In this document: positions 6,968 to 13,802 of the stretch, piece by piece
Layout of the letters: each line of letters starts with the position of its first letter
How positions within the stretch are numbered: position 1 is the stretch's first letter
Origin: Flavobacterium flavigenum
Lineage (GTDB): Bacteria; Bacteroidota; Bacteroidia; Flavobacteriales; Flavobacteriaceae
Assembly (NCBI RefSeq): GCF_027111255.2
Contig: NZ_CP114285.2
Location: 1,550,001 to 1,614,000 of the forward strand
Direction of reading: 5' to 3'
DNA length: 64,000 nt
Notes under the pieces: generated by a model
What the model saw: the letters and a program-made list of their open reading frames with translations, nothing else
The model's database searches: none
Told to the model about the DNA's origin: nothing
Made by a program: the position numbers and the translations under genes

Positions 6968-7006
6968 CAAAGATTTCTAAACTACTACGCAATTATTTTG
7001 CGCAGT
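6968..7006 (-). promoter_or_regulatory. Promoter of tRNA-like unit A with shared inverted repeat
   Basis: The -7 element AATCTTTG is at 6975-6968 and the inverted repeat is at 7006-6984 with one arm substitution (ACTACGCAA on the plus strand), again with an 8-bp gap. The repeat lies between this minus-strand promoter and the divergent plus-strand HD gene, so one bound protein could control both directions. Confidence 0.8.
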
Positions 7007-7027
7007 AAAATTTAATTTTTATTTTTG
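6999..7027 (+). promoter_or_regulatory. Divergent promoter for the HD-WYL genes
   Basis: On the plus strand TTG (6999-7001) in the right repeat arm is followed after 18 nt by TATTTTTG (7020-7027). This is a normal Bacteroidota -33/-7 pair leading to the ATG at 7042. The -33 element overlaps the operator-like inverted repeat, consistent with repression or autoregulation. Confidence 0.6.
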
Positions 7028-7041
7028 AGTAAACTTCACTT

Positions 7042-7656
7042 ATGAATCTCCAAGAAAGATACTCACTGATCCTCGGTAAAATCGGATTTAATTATAAAGA
7101 AATCAATATTTTATGGTTTGATTTAGAAAAAGCATATTCGGGTAAATCAAGACATTATCATAATCTAAATCATTTAAAAGAAATGATTGAATTATTTGAT
7201 TTGTATAAAAGCTATATTAAAAATCCGGATGAAATCCTGTTTAGCATTTTCTATCACGACTATATTTATAAAGCTTCAAGGAAAGATAATGAATTAAAAA
7301 GTGCGGAATTGGCGCTAAAAGTTTTGGCTGAAAATAATTCTTTAGATAAAAATCTAATTTTTGACGCTATTTATGCAACACAATTTCATTCGCACAATTC
7401 AATCGAGGATATTAACTGGCTAATTGATTTTGATTTGAAAATCCTTGCCAAAGACTGGGACGATTATAAAATCTATTGTAACCAAATCAGAAAGGAATAT
7501 AAAATTTACCCTGATTTTATGTATAAACCCGGACGTGCAAAAGCATTAAAACATTTTCTGGAAAATGGATTCATTTTTCAAACCGAAGAATTCAGAGGTT
7601 TATATGAGGAAAAAGCCAGAGCCAATATTGAAAAAGAGATTTCTCTATTAACGTAA
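7042..7656 (+). CDS. HD-domain metal-dependent phosphohydrolase
   Basis: A 204-residue protein with the pattern RHYHNLNH at residues 37-44 and a YHD doublet at 71-73. This is typical of the predicted HD-type metal-dependent phosphohydrolases related to COG4339. The histidines and the HD pair would bind a divalent metal and act on phosphate esters; the substrate is unknown. The gene is divergent from the tRNA-like array and precedes the WYL regulator on the same strand. In this context it could remove a 2',3'-cyclic phosphate or a nucleotide signal, but that is inference. Confidence 0.75.
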   Translation: MNLQERYSLILGKIGFNYKEINILWFDLEKAYSGKSRHYHNLNHLKEMIELFDLYKSYIKNPDEILFSIFYHDYIYKASRKDNELKSAELALKVLAENNSLDKNLIFDAIYATQFHSHNSIEDINWLIDFDLKILAKDWDDYKIYCNQIRKEYKIYPDFMYKPGRAKALKHFLENGFIFQTEEFRGLYEEKARANIEKEISLLT

Positions 7657-7745
7657 ATGCGTGAGGGATAGAGGCGGTATCCTTTTGTGAAGTGAAACGG
7701 AGGAAAAGATAAAGCCGAAAGCCCGACCCGAAGTTTTTCACTGAG
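7657..7745. repeat. Structured intergenic element between the HD and WYL genes
   Basis: The 112 bp between the genes holds a GC-richer stretch with TATCCTTTT and AAAAGATA in inverted orientation and a GCCCGACCC tail. From memory this resembles short palindromic sequences scattered through Flavobacterium genomes downstream of genes. It has no coding capacity. Whether it terminates or processes the HD-WYL transcript cannot be judged. Confidence 0.4.
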
Positions 7746-7768
7746 GGACACGCCCAAATAATCATCAT

Positions 7769-8797
7769 ATGTCACAAAACAAAAACGCCTTAATTCGGTA
7801 CAAAACCATCGACAAATGTCTGCAGAATAAATACAGGCAATGGACTTTAGAAGACTTGATCGAATGCTGTTCTCAGGCTTTGGAAGAATATGAAGGAAGA
7901 CAAATTCCGATCAGCAAACGAACAATTCAGATGGATATTCAGATGATGCGCAGCGAAAAGCTGGGTTATAATGCACCCATTGTGGTGTATGATAAAAAGT
8001 ATTATAAATATGAAGAGGAAGATTTTTCGATAACCGATATTCCGCTGACCGAAACCGATATGAATGTCCTGACTGAAACGGTTTCGATGCTGAAGCAGTT
8101 TAAGGATTTCTCTTTGTTTAATGATGTTTCGGATATTTTGCAGCGACTGGAGGATAAAATCTATGCTGAAAAGTCGCATACCAAACCTGTGATTTATCTG
8201 GATAAAAACGAGAATCTGAAAGGATTGCATTATCTGGACGAGATTTATCAGGCGATTATTAAGAAAATGGTTTTGATCGTTACGTACAAATCTTTTAAGT
8301 CAAGAGACGAAACCAAATTTCACTTTCATCCTTTCATTTTGAAGGAATTTAATAACCGCTGGTTTTTGGTTGGAAAGAAGAAAAAATCACAGCCCATTAC
8401 GAATCTGGCGCTAGACAGAATTATGTCGATTGATTATGACTTTAATCTTCCCTATTTAGAAGAAGATTTTGATGCCGAATTATATTATAAAAATGTAATT
8501 GGCGTTACTGTCAATTCAGGTTTACAGCCCAGACGGATCGAACTTTGGATTGATGCTGAAAATGCACCCTATGTTCTGACCAAACCGTTACATGAAACCC
8601 AAAGGCTGATTCAGGAAAATGAGGATAAAAGTATTATTGTGCATCTTTTTGTTATTCCGAATTACGAAATGGAACGTTTATTATTGGGATTTGGCTGCGG
8701 AATTGAAATTCTTAGGCCCGAAGGTTTCAGAAAACGAATGAAAGGAATACTTCAAAAAGCGCTTGACAGATATGATGAACAAATCTCAACTGAATAA
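7769..8797 (+). CDS. WYL-domain transcriptional regulator
   Basis: A 342-residue protein with an N-terminal helix-turn-helix (about 1-70) containing a QMDIQMMRSE recognition-helix stretch. The middle WYL region runs from about 150 to 225 and includes NRWFLVGKKK and NLALDRIMSIDY. The C-terminal WCX-like extension ends in a GFGCGIEILRPEGF block. WYL regulators sense ligands, often nucleic acid or nucleotides, and control defence and DNA- or RNA-damage genes. It is the only recognised DNA-binding protein in the island and therefore the best candidate to bind the four inverted repeats. This link is inference. Confidence 0.88.
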   Translation: MSQNKNALIRYKTIDKCLQNKYRQWTLEDLIECCSQALEEYEGRQIPISKRTIQMDIQMMRSEKLGYNAPIVVYDKKYYKYEEEDFSITDIPLTETDMNVLTETVSMLKQFKDFSLFNDVSDILQRLEDKIYAEKSHTKPVIYLDKNENLKGLHYLDEIYQAIIKKMVLIVTYKSFKSRDETKFHFHPFILKEFNNRWFLVGKKKKSQPITNLALDRIMSIDYDFNLPYLEEDFDAELYYKNVIGVTVNSGLQPRRIELWIDAENAPYVLTKPLHETQRLIQENEDKSIIVHLFVIPNYEMERLLLGFGCGIEILRPEGFRKRMKGILQKALDRYDEQISTE

Positions 8798-8972
8798 AAC
8801 GGGATTTCTCAAAAAATAAATTAAATGTTTCATTTTATTATAACAATAATTATTCCGATCGTAAACTCATTAATACTAAAAAAAAGAATAGTATATTTCA
8901 ATTAAAAAAATCCCTTAAACCCCGAAAATTCAAAAGTATTTACTAATTAACCTAAAATTTATGAAAAAATAA

Positions 8973-9004
8973 TATGCATGCATAGTATTTTTTCATTATA
9001 TTTG
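8973..9004 (+). promoter_or_regulatory. marR promoter with palindromic operator
   Basis: A perfect 12-bp palindrome TATGCATGCATA (8973-8984) lies just upstream of a -7 element TATATTTG (8997-9004), 18 nt before the marR ATG. The position over the -33 region fits autorepression by the MarR protein. Confidence 0.65.
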
Positions 9005-9022
9005 AAATCGATATAGTTATTT

Positions 9023-9475
9023 ATGAAAGATAAAACGATAGATTATATTTTAAGAGCAACATGGCAGGCTGTATCCAGAATGTATAATGAAGAGGCTGCA
9101 AAATACGATGCTACAATGGCAACCGGATTTGCTTTGTTAAGTATGGACAAAGAAGATGGAACTCCGTCGACCGCTTTAGGTCCGAGGATGGGAATGGAAG
9201 CCACAAGCCTGACCAGGACTTTAAAATCTATGGAAGACAAAGGTTTAATTGTTCGCAAAAAGAACCCAAGTGACGGAAGAGGTGTATTAATCTACCTGAC
9301 TGAATTTGGAAAAGAAAAAAGAGAATTATCTAAAAATACAGTTCTGAAGTTTAATGAAACGGTTAGAAAACATGTTTCAGATGAAAAGATGAAACATTTT
9401 ATCGAAGTTTCGGAAATCATCAACGAATTAATTCAGGACAAAAATATATTTACAGAAAACACAGCAAACGAATAA
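9023..9475 (+). CDS. MarR family transcriptional regulator
   Basis: A 150-residue winged-helix protein. The recognition region (MGMEATSLTRTLKSMEDKG, residues 55-73) and the wing (RKKNPSDGRGVLIYLTEFG) are typical of MarR. It is followed on the same strand by the beta-oxidation genes, a common arrangement in Flavobacteria, so it probably represses them and responds to acyl-CoA or fatty acids. The ligand is inferred. A palindrome in its own promoter suggests autoregulation. Confidence 0.9.
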   Translation: MKDKTIDYILRATWQAVSRMYNEEAAKYDATMATGFALLSMDKEDGTPSTALGPRMGMEATSLTRTLKSMEDKGLIVRKKNPSDGRGVLIYLTEFGKEKRELSKNTVLKFNETVRKHVSDEKMKHFIEVSEIINELIQDKNIFTENTANE

Positions 9476-9596
9476 TTAAGGATTCATTTGCTCTTAAAAA
9501 CAAATAACAAATTATGAAATCGCCCACATTAAATTCTTTTCAATTAATAAAAAGGCGATAACATATTTGACAAATAAAAAAAGAAAATCAACAAAT

Positions 9597-11987
9597 ATGA
9601 AACGCACAATTAAAAAAGTTGCTGTAATTGGATCCGGAATTATGGGTTCAGGTATAGCTTGTCATTTTGCCAATATTGGTGTTGAAGTTTTACTGCTTGA
9701 CATCGTACCCCGCGAGTTGACAGAAGCTGAAGCTAAAAAAGGATTAACTCTTGAAAGTAAAGCCGTTCGCAACCGTTTGGTAAATGACCATTTGGCGAAC
9801 TCATTAAAATCGAAACCCTCTCCTATTTACAGTCAGAAATTTGCCAGCAGAATTACGACTGGAAATACAACAGATGACATGGCAAAAATTGCTAATGTGG
9901 ACTGGATTATCGAGGTTGTTGTGGAACGTTTAGATGTTAAGAAATTAGTATTCGAACAAATCGACAAATTCCGCAAACCAGGAACTTTGGTTACTTCTAA
10001 TACTTCTGGTATTCCAATTCACTTTATGAGCGAAGGAAGAAGTGAAGATTTTCAACAACACTTCTGCGGAACTCACTTTTTTAACCCTGCTCGTTACTTA
10101 AAATTATTTGAAATTATTCCGGGGCCAAAAACTTCAAAAGAAGTTCTAGATTTCTTAACCGATTACGGATCTAAGTTCTTAGGAAAAACTTCGGTTGTTG
10201 CTAAAGATACTCCGGCGTTTATTGGAAACAGAATTGGTATTTACGGAATTCAGAGTTTATTCCACCTTGTAAAAGAAATGGGATTAACAATTGAAGAAGT
10301 AGATAAATTGACTGGACCAGTTATTGGTCGTCCAAAATCGGCTACTTTCCGTACCGTTGACGTTGTTGGATTGGATACTTTGGTACACGTTGCCAATGGT
10401 ATTTACGAAAACTGCCCGAACGACGAACAACACGAATTATTCAAACTTCCTGATTTCATCAATAAAATGATGGAAAACAACTGGCTTGGTTCTAAAACTG
10501 GCCAGGGGTTTTACAAAAAAGTAGATAAAGACATTCTTTCTTTAGACTTAGATACACTTGAATACCGCGCTGCAAAAAAAGCAAATTTTGCAACGCTTGA
10601 ATTGACTAAAACTATCGACAAACCAATTAATCGTTTTAAAGTTTTAGTAAAAGGAACAGACAAAGCGGGAGAATTCTACAGAAAAAGTTTCGCCGGAATG
10701 TTTGCTTATGTTTCAAACAGAATTCCTGAAATCTCAGACGAATTATACAAAATTGACGATGCCATGAAAGCTGGTTTTGGATGGGAAAATGGTCCATTCG
10801 AAATCTGGGATGCTATTGGTGTTGCCAAAGGAATTGAAATCATGAAAGCAGAAGGTCTAGAACCTGCTGCATGGGTTAACGAAATGCTGGCTTCTGGAAG
10901 CGACAGTTTCTACACTGTAAAAGAAGGAGCTACCTATTTCTATGATATTCCTTCAAAATCTCAAACGAAAGTTCCTGGACAAGATTCATTTATTATTCTG
11001 AACAACATCCGAGAAAGCAAAAAAGTTTGGAGCAACAGTGGTGCAATTATCCAGGATTTAGGAGATGGAATTTTAAACTTGGAATTCCAATCTAAAATGA
11101 ATACAATTGGTGGCGATGTACTTCAAGCCATCAATAAAGCAATTGAATTAGCTGAAAAAGAGCACCAAGGTTTAGTTATCGGAAATCAGGCTGCGAATTT
11201 CTCTGTTGGAGCGAACATCGGAATGATTTTCATGATGGCGGTTGAGCAGGAATACGACGAATTGAACATGGCAATCAAATTGTTCCAGGATACAATGATG
11301 CGCGTTCGTTATTCTTCAATTCCAGTTGTGGTTGCGCCTCACGGAATGACTTTTGGTGGTGGATGCGAAATGAGCTTACACGCTGATAAAGTGGTTGCTG
11401 CTGCAGAAACGTACATGGGATTAGTTGAATTTGGAGTTGGTGTAATTCCAGGTGGTGGTGGTTCTAAAGAATTAACTTTAAGAGCTTCAGACTTATTCCG
11501 CAAAAACGATGTGGAACTGAATGTTCTTCAGGAATATTTCTTGACTATTGCTATGGCTAAAGTTTCGACTTCTGGTTATGAAGCTTTCGACACAGGATTA
11601 TTACAGCACGGAAAAGATATTATCGTAGTAAACAAAGATCGTCAGATTGCTGAAGCTAAAAAACATGCGTTGTTAATGGCCGAAGCTGGATATACACAGC
11701 CAATCAGAAGAACTGATATTAAAGTTCTTGGAAAACAAGCTTTAGGTATGTTCTTGGTTGGAACCGATCAAATGGAAGCTGGAAAATACATTTCTGAGCA
11801 CGATAAAAAAATCGCAAACAAACTGGCTTATGTAATGGCTGGTGGAGATTTATCTGAAGCCACTTTAGTTTCTGAACAATATTTATTAGATATCGAAAGA
11901 GAAGCTTTCTTGAGCTTATGTACTGAACGTAAGACTTTAGAGAGAATTCAGTACATGTTAACTAAAGGAAAACCACTTCGTAACTAA
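9597..11987 (+). CDS. 3-hydroxyacyl-CoA dehydrogenase / enoyl-CoA hydratase fusion (FadN-like)
   Basis: About 796 residues from the ATG at 9597. An upstream TTG (9567) is part of a promoter-like ATATTTG and is not used here. The N-terminal Rossmann domain begins with AVIGSGIMGSGIACHFANIG and binds NAD for the dehydrogenase step. The C-terminal crotonase domain has the oxyanion-hole regions around FSVGANIGM and TFGGGCEMSLHAD. The order (dehydrogenase first, hydratase last) is that of Bacillus FadN, the reverse of E. coli FadB. It performs the second and third steps of fatty-acid beta-oxidation together with the thiolase and acyl-CoA dehydrogenase downstream. Confidence 0.93.
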   Translation: MKRTIKKVAVIGSGIMGSGIACHFANIGVEVLLLDIVPRELTEAEAKKGLTLESKAVRNRLVNDHLANSLKSKPSPIYSQKFASRITTGNTTDDMAKIANVDWIIEVVVERLDVKKLVFEQIDKFRKPGTLVTSNTSGIPIHFMSEGRSEDFQQHFCGTHFFNPARYLKLFEIIPGPKTSKEVLDFLTDYGSKFLGKTSVVAKDTPAFIGNRIGIYGIQSLFHLVKEMGLTIEEVDKLTGPVIGRPKSATFRTVDVVGLDTLVHVANGIYENCPNDEQHELFKLPDFINKMMENNWLGSKTGQGFYKKVDKDILSLDLDTLEYRAAKKANFATLELTKTIDKPINRFKVLVKGTDKAGEFYRKSFAGMFAYVSNRIPEISDELYKIDDAMKAGFGWENGPFEIWDAIGVAKGIEIMKAEGLEPAAWVNEMLASGSDSFYTVKEGATYFYDIPSKSQTKVPGQDSFIILNNIRESKKVWSNSGAIIQDLGDGILNLEFQSKMNTIGGDVLQAINKAIELAEKEHQGLVIGNQAANFSVGANIGMIFMMAVEQEYDELNMAIKLFQDTMMRVRYSSIPVVVAPHGMTFGGGCEMSLHADKVVAAAETYMGLVEFGVGVIPGGGGSKELTLRASDLFRKNDVELNVLQEYFLTIAMAKVSTSGYEAFDTGLLQHGKDIIVVNKDRQIAEAKKHALLMAEAGYTQPIRRTDIKVLGKQALGMFLVGTDQMEAGKYISEHDKKIANKLAYVMAGGDLSEATLVSEQYLLDIEREAFLSLCTERKTLERIQYMLTKGKPLRN

Positions 11988-12002
11988 ATGTATATTGTAA
12001 AA

Positions 12003-12456
12003 TGTATATTGTATTTACAGACTGCATTTTACGCATAATTGTTAAAACAAGATTATTAAAATGAATTATTTTAAAGAATTAAAAGTTTGGCAAAAAGCTA
12101 TTGAACTTGTAACTAATACTTATTTAAAAACACAGACATTTCCTAAGGAAGAAATTTACGGCTTAACTTCACAGATAAGAAGATGCGCAGTTTCAATTCC
12201 ATCAAATATAGCAGAAGGATGTGGGCGAAAATCACCAAAGGATTTTAATAACTTTTTAGGAATTTCATTGGGTTCAGCATTTGAATTTGAAACACAATTA
12301 ATTATTTGCAAAAACATTGGATATATTGAACAAGAGGTTTTTAATTTTTTAGAATCTGAAATTCAGCATATACAAAATATGCTAATTAAACTCCAAGCTT
12401 CATTAGATATAAAATAAACATTTTACAAATTACACTATACAGAAATACAATATACA
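12003..12456. repeat. Inverted repeats flanking the S23-type gene
   Basis: TGTATATTGTATTT at 12003-12016 is repeated in perfect inverse orientation at 12443-12456, bracketing the small gene at 12061-12417. The sequence around both arms is low-complexity A/T. The arms may form a long hairpin in the operon mRNA or mark the ends of an inserted cassette. Confidence 0.5.
12061..12417 (+). CDS. Four-helix-bundle protein, S23 / 23S rRNA intervening-sequence family
   Basis: A 118-residue protein with the family hallmarks: KELKVWQKAIEL near the N terminus, YGLTSQIRRCAVSIPSNIAEGCGR in the centre, and GSAFEFETQL later. These proteins were first found encoded in 23S rRNA intervening sequences and are related to the Avd accessory protein of retroelements; their cellular role is unknown. 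The gene sits inside the beta-oxidation operon between inverted repeats and looks like an insertion that left the operon readable. Confidence 0.88.
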   Translation: MNYFKELKVWQKAIELVTNTYLKTQTFPKEEIYGLTSQIRRCAVSIPSNIAEGCGRKSPKDFNNFLGISLGSAFEFETQLIICKNIGYIEQEVFNFLESEIQHIQNMLIKLQASLDIK

Positions 12457-12472
12457 ATAAATACAATCATTT

Positions 12473-13654
12473 ATGAAAACAGCATATATAGTTAAAGCTT
12501 ACCGTACAGCGGTAGGAAAAGCACCAAAAGGAGTTTTTAGATTCAAACGTCCTGATGAATTAGCTGCAGAAACCATTCAGTTTATGATGGATGAATTGCC
12601 TGATTTTGACAAAAAACGCATTGACGACGTTATGGTTGGAAATGCCATGCCGGAAGCAGAACAAGGACTTAACGTTGGTCGTTTAATCTCTCTTATGGGA
12701 TTAAAAGTAGAAGACGTTCCCGGAGTTACCGTAAACCGTTATTGTGCATCAGGATTAGAAACTATCGGAATGGCAACAGCAAAAATCCAGTCTGGAATGG
12801 CAGATTGTATCATCGCCGGTGGTGCAGAAAGTATGAGTTATATTCCGATGGGAGGTTACAAACCAACTCCGGATTATAAAGTCGCAGCCGCAGGTCACGA
12901 AGATTACTATTGGGGAATGGGTCTTACGGCCGAAGCGGTTGCGAAACAATATAATGTTTCAAGACAAGATCAGGACGAGTTTGCTTACAACTCTCACATG
13001 AAAGCATTAAAAGCGCAGGCAGAAGGAAAATTTGATAAACAAATCGTTCCAATCACTGTTGAGCAGACTTTCATCAATGAAAATGGTAAGAAAGAAACAA
13101 AATCATATGTTGTTAATAAAGACGAAGGTCCAAGAGCGGATACCAATCTGGAAGCGTTAGCTAAATTAAAACCTGTTTTTGCTGCAGACGGAAGTGTAAC
13201 AGCAGGAACCTCTTCTCAAATGAGTGATGGTGCTGCTTTCGTTTTAATCATGAGCGAAGACATGGTCAAAGAGTTAAATCTCACTCCTATTGCGCGTTTA
13301 GTTGGCTTTGCATCCGCAGGAGTAGAGCCAAGAATTATGGGAATTGGCCCGGTAAAAGCGATTCCAAAAGCATTAAAACAGGCTGGATTAGATTTAAAAG
13401 ATATCGATTTGATCGAATTAAATGAGGCATTTGCTTCTCAGTCATTGGCTGTAATTCGTGAGCTAGGTTTAAATCCTGATATCGTAAACGTAAACGGTGG
13501 TGCTATCGCTTTAGGTCATCCGCTGGGTTGTACGGGAGCTAAACTTTCCGTTCAGTTATTTGATGAAATGAAACGCAGAGGAAATAAATACGGAATTGTG
13601 TCTATGTGTGTAGGAACTGGACAAGGGTCTGCGGGGATTTACGAAGTATTATAA
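12473..13654 (+). CDS. fadA: Acetyl-CoA C-acyltransferase (3-ketoacyl-CoA thiolase)
   Basis: A 393-residue thiolase. The nucleophile cysteine is in NRYCASGLETI (about residue 89), the histidine in GGAIALGHPLGCTGA and the second cysteine in SMCVGTGQG near the C terminus. It cleaves 3-ketoacyl-CoA with CoA to acetyl-CoA and a shortened acyl-CoA, the last step of beta-oxidation. It lies between the multifunctional dehydrogenase/hydratase and the acyl-CoA dehydrogenase in one direction. Confidence 0.94.
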   Translation: MKTAYIVKAYRTAVGKAPKGVFRFKRPDELAAETIQFMMDELPDFDKKRIDDVMVGNAMPEAEQGLNVGRLISLMGLKVEDVPGVTVNRYCASGLETIGMATAKIQSGMADCIIAGGAESMSYIPMGGYKPTPDYKVAAAGHEDYYWGMGLTAEAVAKQYNVSRQDQDEFAYNSHMKALKAQAEGKFDKQIVPITVEQTFINENGKKETKSYVVNKDEGPRADTNLEALAKLKPVFAADGSVTAGTSSQMSDGAAFVLIMSEDMVKELNLTPIARLVGFASAGVEPRIMGIGPVKAIPKALKQAGLDLKDIDLIELNEAFASQSLAVIRELGLNPDIVNVNGGAIALGHPLGCTGAKLSVQLFDEMKRRGNKYGIVSMCVGTGQGSAGIYEVL

Positions 13655-13665
13655 AAAAGTATCTC

Positions 13666-13770
13666 TTTTGTCATTCGACGAAGGAGAAATCGCACTCGAG
13701 AATCGACAAAGATTGGCACATTACGTTGCGGAGCTTCTAATGTGATTTCTCCTTCGTCGAAATGACAAAA
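13666..13770. repeat. Inverted-repeat intergenic element
   Basis: Arms of about 29 bp at 13666-13694 and 13742-13770 are nearly perfect inverses (core TCGACGAAGGAGAAATC), separated by 47 bp. The whole can fold as one hairpin. From memory, similar sequences are dispersed in Flavobacterium genomes, so this is probably a non-autonomous palindromic repeat between fadA and the acyl-CoA dehydrogenase. Confidence 0.65.
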
Positions 13771-13802
13771 ATTGAGCATAAATAAAAAATAAAAAAATAA
13801 TC

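Noticed and set aside
7847-8230. 127-codon minus-strand ORF opposite the WYL gene
   Set aside because: Antisense shadow with low-complexity Ile/Phe/Gln content.
1-8797. RtcB-type repair operon
   Set aside because: No RtcB, archease or RtcR sequence is visible in the window.
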